Position numbers and translations under genes: made by a program
Assembly (NCBI RefSeq): GCF_000384075.1
Contig: NZ_KB913025.1
Location: forward strand, 4,025,820-4,089,819
DNA length: 64,000 nt
Reading direction: 5' to 3'
From: Methylovulum miyakonense HT12
GTDB taxonomy: Bacteria; Pseudomonadota; Gammaproteobacteria; Methylococcales; Methylomonadaceae
Notes under the pieces: model-generated
Told to the model about the DNA's origin: nothing
What the model saw: only the letters and a program-made list of their open reading frames with translations
The model's database searches: none
Shown: positions 9,001 through 17,862 of the stretch, one piece after another
Position numbering within the stretch: the stretch's first letter is position 1
How the letters are laid out: each line of letters begins with the position of its first letter

Positions 9001-10338
9001 CACTATCCACTGTAAACCGCCCTGTTCGCGGGCAAATCCACTTGAATGCAACGCCTCTTCCAGCGCGATGACATTGTTCCCCTGGGCTTCCAAGTTGTTC
9101 AAAAGGCCTAACTGCAAGGCGTCCAACAAATATTCGTAGTTACCCAGCAAATCGGGGTCGTTGTCGGTATTGCCGTTATCATATTTCAGCAAAGCCGACA
9201 AGGCTTCTATCGACGTGTTGCCTATCGCCACTTTTAAATCATTATCCGTCCAGACACCGGGTTGGGTTGGGGTTTCTGGATCCCCTAAAAAACTGGATGT
9301 GCCCGGGCTTACCAGCATATCCCATACAATCTCTTGGGCAATGCCCGTACAAATGGTTTTGTCGGGAATATCAAGTGTCTCAATATTTTTGTTGGCATCT
9401 AAGGTATAAGTGATGTCCGCCTTATTAAACAGCCACCTAAAATTTTGCTGGGCAATATTGGTAAAAAAATCGGCGGGGGTTTTTGTTATTTCAGTGTCCT
9501 GTTGGTTGCAGTTGGTAACGTAATTTTGGTATTGCCCGACCACTTGGGTGGCAATCCCATCCAAGGGGTCATTGCCATCACTAATCCAACCCATGACTTG
9601 GTAGCTGGCCTTAAACTGGATAGGGGTGCCATTTTTAAGCGCGTTGTAAATAACGGGGTTATCCAAAAAACGATCCAAGAAACCAAAAACACTACAGCAA
9701 TCAGGATAGTAAGAGGAAAAGCCCGGGCCTAGGAAACCGATCGAATTGAGATAACAGGGGTTCCCATCCTCATCGTTAAAATCACTGAGATACTGGTCAC
9801 CCACCGCTGTTTTCGGCCATTCCGAGGCATTGACCACACGCCCCATAAAACGGTAAGGCTGTTCACCAAAAGCAGGGTTGACCGGCAAGGGTACAGGGAC
9901 GGAAGGTCGGGTGACACCATCCGTATCCTTCAATTGCGACATGGAAATATAATCGCTTTCCACCACCCAACTAAAGTTGCTGACCGCCCCCCAGGTATTG
10001 TCGCCAGGGTTGTAAACGCTGAGGTAACGCACAACCAGCCAACGGTTGGGCGCTTGGGGAAAAATGACATTGCTGCCCCCCACGGGTTGCACGCCTTTGC
10101 GGAAGTAATCGGGCAGTTCCCAGTGCAAATGGATGCCTGTGTACAATGGGGCTTGCGGGCTGTCATTGCTTTCCAGCAATTGCACGACGGCATCACCGGT
10201 ACTGGTTAGCGACGACTTTTGCCCATAGGGCAGATTGTCAAAATTGGCCACACGCCCCTTAAATTGGGTGACCACATTGGAATTGTCGGTAGGGCTTACC
10301 CTAATGGCGGCTATATTTAACGGAACGATTGCTTTCAT
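6037..10338 (-). CDS. Very large uncharacterised protein (1433 aa)
   Basis: A 4.3-kb gene starting 3 bp after the previous stop, so almost certainly translationally coupled to it. The protein lacks a signal peptide and membrane segments. The N-terminus contains GIHLHWELPDYFRKGVQP, then alternating beta-rich stretches and a helical part (about 480-560, LAEELNLLNQAQKNYDMGRG). The C-terminus ends in an Asp/Pro/Asn tail. I do not recognise a catalytic motif. I have the impression of similar 'LHWELPD' proteins in other bacterial gene clusters but cannot name the family. The size and the tight coupling to the 310-, 543- and 1069-aa genes suggest one multi-protein assembly. Function unknown. Confidence 0.85.
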   Translation of the reverse strand: MKAIVPLNIAAIRVSPTDNSNVVTQFKGRVANFDNLPYGQKSSLTSTGDAVVQLLESNDSPQAPLYTGIHLHWELPDYFRKGVQPVGGSNVIFPQAPNRWLVVRYLSVYNPGDNTWGAVSNFSWVVESDYISMSQLKDTDGVTRPSVPVPLPVNPAFGEQPYRFMGRVVNASEWPKTAVGDQYLSDFNDEDGNPCYLNSIGFLGPGFSSYYPDCCSVFGFLDRFLDNPVIYNALKNGTPIQFKASYQVMGWISDGNDPLDGIATQVVGQYQNYVTNCNQQDTEITKTPADFFTNIAQQNFRWLFNKADITYTLDANKNIETLDIPDKTICTGIAQEIVWDMLVSPGTSSFLGDPETPTQPGVWTDNDLKVAIGNTSIEALSALLKYDNGNTDNDPDLLGNYEYLLDALQLGLLNNLEAQGNNVIALEEALHSSGFAREQGGLQWIVQQKPSDPSKPPAPVDPDTEISLPLTLAEELNLLNQAQKNYDMGRGALKLMRRQLYMDWYRYIKMYAGNIVSPNVSVNALTNFLTTKGKSELDAVVNKGNAVGVLVYISSPDNSGSVIDVQQPAGGDNSAAYAVWDKLNQFKQEMDEYPDWQIIAVPAPSFWLPTDPVAVMEGSRMEPARRNGATSDIQVRLTPELLGQLGISYNGNGFSINAATVPGQATLNTSIPYQDDFSAVIGEACLLIPSLAPNVATALQGLGGGGTNPAVADYSGFVTALSNTQGGVSGLEKGTPLIGLYNAVRQPDYVPVANPVQTVTVPLPINVTFTNTAANGWVPDAVQWNTQMQYPEFSENRYDPFLPVSLIWNLSLDPLQKKLDKLDYSNTNLTDFFQLNPDAIDYQYSVNNLPITTGDEVSYDSSVVMSKKATFSLTYQIDSFEANYPNDPADPTLSQISNDYKSRKILSQTMSGLNVEQLLCYYIPQISVEDLTMGSRDSVTTAIKNAALTANVGDNWYDYAFNSQAPIPTGPQALANFGPLRGGFFSVNGLEVVDVFGQRMVLGTPVKNPDGSLQVIPAMTMAPLPGDTANAGKIFLPPRILAPTRLWFHWLSAAHNNAVSGISSDFVEMNTHPATSPVCGWVLPNHLDNSLFFYDAEGAAVGSFGVEHGNLRYRTRAGNINNPSDMLSIDIGPYGDTDPPVNVHLANFMWYINNKSGGAGGSGDFLTDLMQAILNSDRYINPANFAQDASLSVLIGRPLVISRSIISMETSGNLLPLNQADTQATDPWPLDVNAGRYEYTDRIAHSTANLDQVQFPLRLGDLSNIDDGLVGYLIEQNATDPYGNGTFYAPAANPSGSHGVSVPSATNIQLTLNASPIVLTLLMDPRAAVHATAGVLPVEELGIPADQYSNTLKNLQMTFFTTPVLQKRQGLIVPLPAQSGYVWSWLDPGDQPQVPLAANASNSNSSWDYTPQTLLEGWLALTPDPNPAPDNTN

Positions 10339-10341
10339 AAA

Positions 10342-11274
10342 TTATGATTTTTTATTGTAGAAACTAACCATACCCACGCCTTCCACCATTTCAAACCCCA
10401 TTTCGGACGAATCAATGGCAGGTAATGGCACCACTTGGTTTTGCGCAATAAGGTTTGCCAAGGTTTGCATTTTTACAGTGCGTTTATCGTTTGTGGCACG
10501 GAAACAATTGTTAGCCGCCAAATCAAGATGTTTAGGGTTTGCCAAATCCATGGTCACCGAAGCGTCACCGGGGGAACCACTTTTAGTGAAGGTATAAATG
10601 GTCTTTTCACTGGTGATGGCATCACCAGCGGTTTCGAAGCTGTCCAGGCCATAGTGCAAGGCTTCTGGCGCTTCGTGTATATCAACCCGATACATATCAC
10701 CCTCCACTAGGCAAATCAGGGTATCCGAATCTGGCCCTAAACGTTCCATACGCAAGATGGTGAGCAGGTTTGGGGTCGGATCCAACGGCGTGCCGCCTAG
10801 GGGATAAGGGTTGACGCCCATGCCCGGATAATCCTGGACCAAGGATGAGCGCAGCATAAAACCGGAAATGGTTGCGAAGGAAACCACTGGCGACTCCACG
10901 CCCAAAGCCGCTGCACGGATCGAGGCTGACGCGCCCGATGTGCCATCCTTCATGATGGGCATGGTGGCTTTGTCCAAAGCCAAGCTGACGGTGTCTTCAT
11001 TGGTTGTGAGGTTACGCCCTATGCTGTAGGCACCATCCACCAAAGCATCCACCCAATTGCTATCAAGATAAAAAAAGCGGATTGATTCAGGCGGCAACAT
11101 CGCTTCATCAGGCACCAAATAGTTAATGGGCACGCCATACAAAAGCTTAAGCCTACCCAACCAAGCCGTGATGTTATCTGGGCAGCTAACGGTGTCTTCT
11201 ACCTGCTGCGATAAGGCGGCAGGATTGGCATACAAGGCCGAGAGTTTTTGCTGGACAAGCGTACGTGATAGCAT
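10342..11274 (-). CDS. Uncharacterised 310-aa protein of the large operon
   Basis: Starts 5 bp after the 543-aa gene and ends 3 bp before the 1433-aa gene. The most distinctive part is residues about 38-90, WLGRLKLLYGVPINYLVPDE and then LPPESIRFFYLDSNWVDALV, a dense and probably conserved block. The rest is mixed alpha/beta, with no signal peptide, no membrane segment and no catalytic motif that I can name. The position between two large genes suggests a subunit or assembly factor of the same complex. Function unknown. Confidence 0.85.
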   Translation of the reverse strand: MLSRTLVQQKLSALYANPAALSQQVEDTVSCPDNITAWLGRLKLLYGVPINYLVPDEAMLPPESIRFFYLDSNWVDALVDGAYSIGRNLTTNEDTVSLALDKATMPIMKDGTSGASASIRAAALGVESPVVSFATISGFMLRSSLVQDYPGMGVNPYPLGGTPLDPTPNLLTILRMERLGPDSDTLICLVEGDMYRVDIHEAPEALHYGLDSFETAGDAITSEKTIYTFTKSGSPGDASVTMDLANPKHLDLAANNCFRATNDKRTVKMQTLANLIAQNQVVPLPAIDSSEMGFEMVEGVGMVSFYNKKS

Positions 11275-11279
11275 GGCTG

Positions 11280-12911
11280 TTAGTTTTTTGGCTGTTTTAA
11301 AGAAAGGATGGCATTGCGTAAGAAACTGCCTGCGGGCGGTTTCTGTTGCAGTGGCCTTCTTACGTGGACATCCGCTGCCAAGGTGTCACCTTGCGTGGTT
11401 TCGCCCGTTTTTAACTTTAGGGATGCTGATTGTGCGGGTATGCTTGCGAACACTGCACTGAAGCTTTCTGAAAGGACGCTATTCTCCACACTGTCAAGCA
11501 CATCTTGTGACACCCCTTTTTTCCAGTTGTAAAGTGCGGTGGAAAAACTGGTGTCCTGCAACGCCATTTGCCTGCCCAAAGTCCAGGCGGCGGCATACGA
11601 GACATCCAACATTCCCGTAGTGGGGTCAAAAATGGTCGCTTTGTCTGGCGATGGTATGGGTAAGTTAATGGCGGCTTTGTCTATTTGGTAAGGTGCTAAC
11701 GGGCCGCGATACCAAGACACGGTCCTATCAATAGTGAATACGCCACTGGTGTATTCGGCGGCCCGCAAGTTATGGTTGAGCGGTACATAGCCCATGCCCA
11801 AAGCGGCCTTTACAATCGGTATCGCCGCTTCCGGGCAAGTGAGCCGTAAGTTGGTGTTGGCAGCCAGATCCGCATTGGTCTCATGGTTTACTGGCGGTGC
11901 GGCATTGTTTAAGGCATTTAATTGGTCCACAAACGTCGCGCTTTCACCAGTGGAGTAAAAATTCCAACTTTTTAAAACCGCCAAACGCAACAATTTTGAA
12001 ATGTCAGGCGTGAACCCATCCTGATTGTCAGGTGCACCACCGTCTTCACTGGTAGGTAGAAAATCTTCCATTTCTTCCAAAGAGACCAAATAGGCATAAG
12101 TCTTTTTCATGGGGTTGGGCAAACGGTTGCCAAACACAATCGAGAAACTGCCCTCAGGCTCCCCGACATCCGATATGCCGGGCATGGTGGGCTTATTGAT
12201 CAGGCTGACTTTGCGGACGTGCGCCATTAGGCTGAGGTCGTTGATGGTAGGGGCGATTTTAAAAAACAATTCCAGCGGGATGTCCAATATTTGTATGGTA
12301 TCCGTCAGCTGGTCACCTGGATCAAGGTACGTGCTTAACGGCTTGCTTTGGTCAGTCACACCGTAAAAATAAGAATAGTTCGTACCTAATGTGCTTTGCG
12401 GGTTGGCGCTGCTTAAAAACAGGTCGCCGATGGCCGCATCTGCTGGTGTTAACTTAAAACTGGGGTATTGCCCTGCATAATTGGCAACATCATCCTCATC
12501 CAACAAAATAACCGTAAGCCATGTGCTCATATCCACATCCGTATCCTGGCCGGGAGACGGGGGGGCATTATCGAATTCTTCGTTAAGGGTTTTGGTCGGA
12601 TAGCGTGACCAAGGGAAAGTGGTTTTGGTAAAGACCACATTGGGCAGTACGGTGTTGTATTCCCCTGAAGCATTTTCAGCGGGAAAAACCGAATACACCA
12701 ATTCCGTGGGCTTGCTCAACCGGAAACGGTCCCCGGTAACAGCAAAGCGGTAAGAGACCGAAAGCGAGTCGTCAGAAACGATATGCCCTTTGGCATCGGT
12801 CACCTGCTGCGAAACATTTAATTGGTACTTGCCGTCTTCCAGCCCAGGAATGTCATGCTGGATAAACGAGACCAGTTGGTTCAGTTGCGGGTTGTTGGAA
12901 TTGTCGCTCAT
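11280..12911 (-). CDS. Uncharacterised 543-aa protein of the large operon
   Basis: A 543-aa soluble-looking protein with no signal peptide. Noticeable segments are SVSYRFAVTGDRFRL near the N-terminus, TTFPWSRYPTK, MSTWLTVILLDEDDV, and a C-terminal region with GYVPLNHNLRAAEYTSG followed by TVSWYRGPLAPY. The C-terminal ~60 residues are Lys/Gln-rich. The gene lies 20 bp after the 1069-aa gene and 5 bp before the 310-aa gene. I recognise no enzymatic motif. The tight packing indicates co-translation with partners. Confidence 0.85.
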   Translation of the reverse strand: MSDNSNNPQLNQLVSFIQHDIPGLEDGKYQLNVSQQVTDAKGHIVSDDSLSVSYRFAVTGDRFRLSKPTELVYSVFPAENASGEYNTVLPNVVFTKTTFPWSRYPTKTLNEEFDNAPPSPGQDTDVDMSTWLTVILLDEDDVANYAGQYPSFKLTPADAAIGDLFLSSANPQSTLGTNYSYFYGVTDQSKPLSTYLDPGDQLTDTIQILDIPLELFFKIAPTINDLSLMAHVRKVSLINKPTMPGISDVGEPEGSFSIVFGNRLPNPMKKTYAYLVSLEEMEDFLPTSEDGGAPDNQDGFTPDISKLLRLAVLKSWNFYSTGESATFVDQLNALNNAAPPVNHETNADLAANTNLRLTCPEAAIPIVKAALGMGYVPLNHNLRAAEYTSGVFTIDRTVSWYRGPLAPYQIDKAAINLPIPSPDKATIFDPTTGMLDVSYAAAWTLGRQMALQDTSFSTALYNWKKGVSQDVLDSVENSVLSESFSAVFASIPAQSASLKLKTGETTQGDTLAADVHVRRPLQQKPPAGSFLRNAILSLKQPKN

Positions 12912-12931
12912 GGTGTGTTTTTCCGTTTCCG

Positions 12932-15900
12932 TTAAGCTTCTAGGCTCTCACCTAGCATCATCACTTCAGGCCAATCGGTCAGGGCCGTTTGCGATGCGAA
13001 TGTGGTGAGGTTGGCAGTGCTGTATGTTGAAAATCCCAGCAGGTTAAGATTTTCGAAGATGGCCATCCTCTGGCTGCTCACCCAGGTGTCTGCCAATGAA
13101 CTGAGCACGTAGCCGGTATTCTTAAGTTCAGCCGTATGCTGGCCCGAAACCGTAACCGTCAAGGTATCTGAGCCTTCCCCTGTGCTGCTAACTTCATAAT
13201 CGTCATCAATGACTTGTGCTTGGTAAGAAAAATAATAGTTGTTGCCTTGCTGGTACAGCAGCTGTATCAGCAACACCCCGTTCACCCGATTCGGCAGCCG
13301 CGGTAAAGGCGTGATGTTAAAACCGGTTAGGCAAGCCTTCAAAAATGACGGGTCGGTGACCTTAGGTTTTTCTCCCGTGGAAGACTCCCATAATGCGGCG
13401 GATGAATCCAAAACCACCGGGGCCAATGACACGGCGGTGATGTATCCATAATTGCCTTGGTCATCCATCTTCAATAGGCTGATGGCCATGCTGGAAGTGA
13501 CCCCGTTAAGGGCCATGGGCTTGATATTGACCGTAGGGTTCCAGATATGGGTGCCGTCCATCTGGTTGGCTGTATCGCCAAACGTCAGGTACGGCCATTG
13601 CGCCGCATCCACGGGCGGTGGGGAAACGTTATAATCGCCAGGGTCATTGGAAACCGGTTGGCTTGTGCGATCCCCGGTGCCCCATAACGGGGTATTGGCC
13701 GGTAGGGTGCTACTCACCAGAATGCTGAAATGGTCGGGATCCAATATCCAGTCAAAGCCGTTCACATCGCTACCCAATAAACCAGCCGCCACAGTGGACT
13801 TAAGGATATTGGTGGATGCCGCGGCTTCGCCCGCCGTTGCCGCCATCGCCATTAAGGCCTTGTGGGGGGCGGGCTGTGCAGGTGTGTCCCCTGGCAAGAA
13901 CATGGTTTTAAAATTCTGCCAACCAATAGGTTCCGGTTGTTCTTGTGCCGCCCCGAAAGAGATAGTGAAAGAAACGACATCCAAATCCACTTCCGCAACC
14001 CCGCCAAACGGAGGCCCCCACAATTGCAGGTCGGCCCCAACCGACACGTTCAGCGTGACCAAACCCAGATTGACCGAACACCCCACATTGACATAGACGT
14101 CCGCTTCATAATGGAAAGGGGCCCAGGCAATTAAAAAGTCGGCCCCAATAGTAAACCACGCTTTGATGACATCTAAATCCCATGTGGCATTCATCGAACC
14201 ACCCGCCATAAACATGCCGGGGGTCAGTGCGAAATAACAACCGCCCGTGACATGGAACGGCCCTAAGTTAAAGTTGATCCCCAACCTAGGCACTTTGGGA
14301 TAATAAGCAGGCGGTGTAAATGCCGGATGATAACCGCCGAGCGTCACAACAAAATCGCCAGTTTTAGGCCCATTGGCGATCACTGGCGGGTTGAACCAGA
14401 TATAAAAAGCAAAACCGCCAGTGATCTGGCAGAAACTGCCAAAGATATACGAAGCTGGGGAAATGATGCCCTCCACCGCCAACAAACCTGTCGATGGGGA
14501 AAAGGATGCCAAAATGTCTATTTCCACATAAGCAATCGGGGTAGGCGCACCCGTAGGGAAATTCATGGAACAGCTGCCAAGCAAAGCCACTTGGAAATCC
14601 ACCCCAAAGGAAACCGTCACCAAGGCAAAGGCGTTGATCATTTGGAACGATGAAAAAGTAACGCCTGCGGCCACCCAATATTGCCCCGGATCGGGAATAA
14701 AGTATTCCTGCATTTGCGGCAGCACAGTATTGATCGTGTCCGCAGCGGAGCCCCCTTGTGGAGGGGCTTTAGAATTCGGGCCTGGCAATAGGATATAACC
14801 AGGCAAATTCTCGAGGGTGGGCAGCTTGAGCAAATCGTTTACACCAAAACCTCCGGCAAAACCATTCAGATAAAGATAAGGCGGCCCGCCGAGCGGTACA
14901 TTGATATTGGCATAAATGAAAAAGGAAGCAGGGATCTGGATTTTTTGGCCCGCATGGTTAGGGTCATTGGCTGTATGTGCGGGTGTGTAACCACCCAATG
15001 CCTTAAACCCGATACTACCTACTTGGACAATAACTTGCCCATAATAAGCAGTGCCCCCGTCTTCTGCGGTGCTTTTCAAAAAGGCGCCGCCAATTTCAAG
15101 CCCACCCGTTTTGATGTCCATGGTCAGGCCATGCAAATCAAAACTAACCGTATCACCTGCGGGCATACCGGGCAAAGGCATAGGGAAAGTGATGGACATC
15201 TCTTCTAGCCCTAAGGAAAAGCCGCCTAACGAAAAACCCGCCGAAAACCCAAATGAAGCTTCCCCTTTGCTGTAGTTAAGGCCAATTTTTTGCAAGTCCA
15301 CCGGGCCGAATTTTTTATTGATGTTTATCCAATGCACTGAAGTGGCGGGCGGGCTGGTTTTGCCGCTACCAAAAGGTGGCGGCGGTGTCTGGCTACTGGG
15401 TTTGGGGGTTGCCAGCAATGCCATAGGCAAGGCAAAATTACTGCTGGCATTGCCGCTTTTTGACAAACCCGCCGTTAATGAAAAACCTTTCTTGTTAAGG
15501 GCGAAACTCTGTTTGTTGCCATCTGTTTTAATGCTGTACGTGTTTTTGTTCCTGGCCTCAGGGTCATTACGGGTGTATAGCAGGTTGGCTGAAGAACCCA
15601 CTTGCGGGATATTGAAAGCGACTGTCTTATCGGACACGTTGGTGTAAGAAAAGCCAATGTTGGTGAGGGACAACTCGTTAAAACCCGGCACATCCCCCAC
15701 TAACGGCAAACTGGCAAACGCCAAGTTTACATTGACCGATGCCCCCACCACATAAGCGTTACCCGTCGTATTGCCGCTAAGGATCGTGTCAGCATAAAAA
15801 TTAAAGACGTAATGGTTAGCGTTGATGATTAAGTCGAAACTTCCTGCGGCGCCCAATTCAGTGGTCGTGTCCCCCTGCGTAGGTTTGGTGTAAATTACTT

Positions 15901-16141
15901 GGCATACCAAATAATCAATCCAGGCTTCAATATCCAATTCAGGCGGCAATTGCACATCTACCCCAAACTGTTTGCCCACATAGCCAATAAAATTGGACAA
16001 CGGTATTTCCGCGTCTTGTACGCATCCGTTAAAGGTATAAATTGTCTTACCTTCCGGCGTTTGATAACCGACACCCAAAGAAACCGGCACCGAGCCGATT
16101 TCCAGATTAAGCCCTGCAATTAATTCAACTTCTGTGGACAT
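12932..16141 (-). CDS. Large beta-rich protein resembling DUF6603-type proteins
   Basis: 1069 aa. Residues about 1-200 form an N-terminal domain (PLSNFIGYVGKQFGVDVQLP, LTNIGFSYTNVS) that resembles the whole 167-aa product of the next upstream gene. The central ~500 residues are very rich in Gly, aromatic and beta-forming residues (for example SFFIYANINVPLGGPPYLYL, GGFAFYIWFNPPV, YPKVPRLGINFNLGPFHVTG), which I associate with the poorly characterised DUF6603 family. The C-terminal ~300 residues are a separate beta-rich region. There is no signal peptide. A structural or binding role is more likely than catalysis. The family assignment is from memory of the pattern and should be treated as moderate. 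Confidence 0.8.
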   Translation of the reverse strand: MSTEVELIAGLNLEIGSVPVSLGVGYQTPEGKTIYTFNGCVQDAEIPLSNFIGYVGKQFGVDVQLPPELDIEAWIDYLVCQVIYTKPTQGDTTTELGAAGSFDLIINANHYVFNFYADTILSGNTTGNAYVVGASVNVNLAFASLPLVGDVPGFNELSLTNIGFSYTNVSDKTVAFNIPQVGSSANLLYTRNDPEARNKNTYSIKTDGNKQSFALNKKGFSLTAGLSKSGNASSNFALPMALLATPKPSSQTPPPPFGSGKTSPPATSVHWININKKFGPVDLQKIGLNYSKGEASFGFSAGFSLGGFSLGLEEMSITFPMPLPGMPAGDTVSFDLHGLTMDIKTGGLEIGGAFLKSTAEDGGTAYYGQVIVQVGSIGFKALGGYTPAHTANDPNHAGQKIQIPASFFIYANINVPLGGPPYLYLNGFAGGFGVNDLLKLPTLENLPGYILLPGPNSKAPPQGGSAADTINTVLPQMQEYFIPDPGQYWVAAGVTFSSFQMINAFALVTVSFGVDFQVALLGSCSMNFPTGAPTPIAYVEIDILASFSPSTGLLAVEGIISPASYIFGSFCQITGGFAFYIWFNPPVIANGPKTGDFVVTLGGYHPAFTPPAYYPKVPRLGINFNLGPFHVTGGCYFALTPGMFMAGGSMNATWDLDVIKAWFTIGADFLIAWAPFHYEADVYVNVGCSVNLGLVTLNVSVGADLQLWGPPFGGVAEVDLDVVSFTISFGAAQEQPEPIGWQNFKTMFLPGDTPAQPAPHKALMAMAATAGEAAASTNILKSTVAAGLLGSDVNGFDWILDPDHFSILVSSTLPANTPLWGTGDRTSQPVSNDPGDYNVSPPPVDAAQWPYLTFGDTANQMDGTHIWNPTVNIKPMALNGVTSSMAISLLKMDDQGNYGYITAVSLAPVVLDSSAALWESSTGEKPKVTDPSFLKACLTGFNITPLPRLPNRVNGVLLIQLLYQQGNNYYFSYQAQVIDDDYEVSSTGEGSDTLTVTVSGQHTAELKNTGYVLSSLADTWVSSQRMAIFENLNLLGFSTYSTANLTTFASQTALTDWPEVMMLGESLEA

Positions 16142-16153
16142 GGCAATGTTTCT

Positions 16154-16657
16154 TTATGAAGGAGATTTTGAGGTGGCGCTGAAGGAAATTCCCAGGCTGT
16201 TGATTTTCACCCAATTGTTAAGCTCGCCAGGTAGGGCGATAATACCTTTCGTGGGGTCAGCCCCTTCAACATCAATGTTGATGGAAAACAAGAACTCTTT
16301 ATCGGTTGAGTTAATGGTAAATTCGTAAATATTCACCAGCAATTGGTTGGATGAATTGAAACTTTCAGGGGTAATATTTGCATCCGGTTGTTTAAACAGC
16401 ACCGAAAGCGCGTCCATCCCAGGGTTGCTTGCCAAACCACCGGCCCCCACCCCCAATTGGTCTTCAATAAAGGCGATAACATCCCCTAAATAAACGGTTA
16501 CAGGCGGATCTTCAGGCTGACGGTTCAGCTTAAACAGAAAACCATTACTGACCCCGTCCTGCGAATTGCTGTCACCAAAAACAATTTCTGAAAGCAGGGG
16601 TACGGTTTCCTCCCCCACTTTTAAAACTGCGCTGAAAGATATTTGTGTTGTGCTCAT
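16154..16657 (-). CDS. Small beta-rich protein, stand-alone version of the 1069-aa protein's N-terminal domain
   Basis: 167 aa. It begins MSTTQISFSAVLKVGEETVP, has a middle motif VTVYLGDVIAFIEDQLGVGA and ends in a KINSLGISFSATSKS strand pair. Order and pattern parallel residues 1-200 of the following 1069-aa protein (FIGYVGKQFGVDV, LTNIGFSYTNVS), so it is probably a paralogous domain. The gene is 12 bp upstream of that one and 23 bp downstream of the 389-aa gene. No signal peptide and no known motif; function unknown. Confidence 0.85.
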   Translation of the reverse strand: MSTTQISFSAVLKVGEETVPLLSEIVFGDSNSQDGVSNGFLFKLNRQPEDPPVTVYLGDVIAFIEDQLGVGAGGLASNPGMDALSVLFKQPDANITPESFNSSNQLLVNIYEFTINSTDKEFLFSINIDVEGADPTKGIIALPGELNNWVKINSLGISFSATSKSPS

Positions 16658-16680
16658 TGGTTTGTCTTGTGTGTTTTTAT

Positions 16681-17850
16681 TCAGCTTGCGCTGTACGCTA
16701 CCGATATGGACAGTTGCTCCACCGATAGGGGAATTTTTTCAAACAGGCCAAAACCACCCGACATGACAATCGAAGTGGAAAACTCATTGATAGTGCCCGT
16801 GGACACATCCGCACTGGTATCAAACTCAAAACTGTTTACCGTGATGTTGTCGCCTATGCCTACGTTAGTCCCCTGCCCCATCAAATCCTGCAACATGACA
16901 TTCACTGACTTGCCGGCAGGATTTTCCAGATAGGCGGCGATGCCGAACGTGTTGTCCGTTGAGCTAGGAAACGTCATGGTGAAATCGAAGGTAAAATCCG
17001 GGTCACTTAACCCCACCGGCCCCGGATTGGCATAATTGCAAAGCTTTACCGACCCAAGCAACCCCCACGTCACCGCAGCATCCGATGTGGGATTGGTGAC
17101 CGTCACCCAAACGCCTAAGGGATCCAAATAAAGGGCGTTGCCCATCAGCGGCAACTTTGAAATGCCGACTTCAACGTTGACAGAATTGATTGAGATGCTG
17201 AAAGACGGTGCGAGGGTCACATAGCAAAGTAGCGACATGCTCAGTAACCCGAAAGACGTTTGCCCGGCAGAATAAGGCCCCAACTCCGTTGAAGGGAACC
17301 AGGCATTGCCTTCGGCCAACGGGCCCATCAAGAAATTCAGGTCATTAAGGCTGATGCCCACCCCGGTAAATTCGCCGGAAAGGTAAAAGAACCCGCCATT
17401 CATAGGCACCTGGGTATTAATGTCCACACTGGCTGAACCGATGGCGATGGTGACACCGAGGCTAAACACATCGGTCGGTGGTGAATCGCCTTCAGGGTCG
17501 GTCTGGGATGAAACGGTGTTGATATCCAACCAGGCATTTTTGGTGATGCTCCCGCCAATCAAGGGGATACAATTGGCAATCGCTTGGGTAAAATCCTGGT
17601 CATTGGTGGAACGCAGGGTAACCGTAAGGGAAGCACCGGTAGCGTCCACGGTGCCGCTTAACGGGATGCTGCCCATCCCTAGCATGGTTCCTATTGTGCT
17701 AAGAGCCGTGCCGGTAGCGTCCACATCCAATGTGCCGGTAAAATTATTACCGTTTAACGAGTGCTCGGAGAACACTAACAGGCTGAGTATGGAATACTGC
17801 AACGATGGATAAGTGCTGCCGTATTGGTCGGTGAATTTCCAGTTAGCCAT
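16681..17850 (-). CDS. Uncharacterised beta-rich 389-aa protein
   Basis: 389 aa dominated by Thr/Ser/Val/Gly beta-strand patterns, for example FTGTLDVDATGTALS and SGTVDATGASLTVTLRST (two copies of a D-ATG strand motif), GVGISLNDLNFLMG and a C-terminal IPLSVEQLSISVAYSAS. It is similar in feel to the 167- and 1069-aa proteins and may belong to the same fold family, but I cannot align it confidently by eye. No signal peptide, membrane segment or catalytic motif. Second gene of the operon, 12 bp after the nuclease-fold gene. Confidence 0.8.
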   Translation of the reverse strand: MANWKFTDQYGSTYPSLQYSILSLLVFSEHSLNGNNFTGTLDVDATGTALSTIGTMLGMGSIPLSGTVDATGASLTVTLRSTNDQDFTQAIANCIPLIGGSITKNAWLDINTVSSQTDPEGDSPPTDVFSLGVTIAIGSASVDINTQVPMNGGFFYLSGEFTGVGISLNDLNFLMGPLAEGNAWFPSTELGPYSAGQTSFGLLSMSLLCYVTLAPSFSISINSVNVEVGISKLPLMGNALYLDPLGVWVTVTNPTSDAAVTWGLLGSVKLCNYANPGPVGLSDPDFTFDFTMTFPSSTDNTFGIAAYLENPAGKSVNVMLQDLMGQGTNVGIGDNITVNSFEFDTSADVSTGTINEFSTSIVMSGGFGLFEKIPLSVEQLSISVAYSAS

Positions 17851-17862
17851 TTCAACAAGTCC

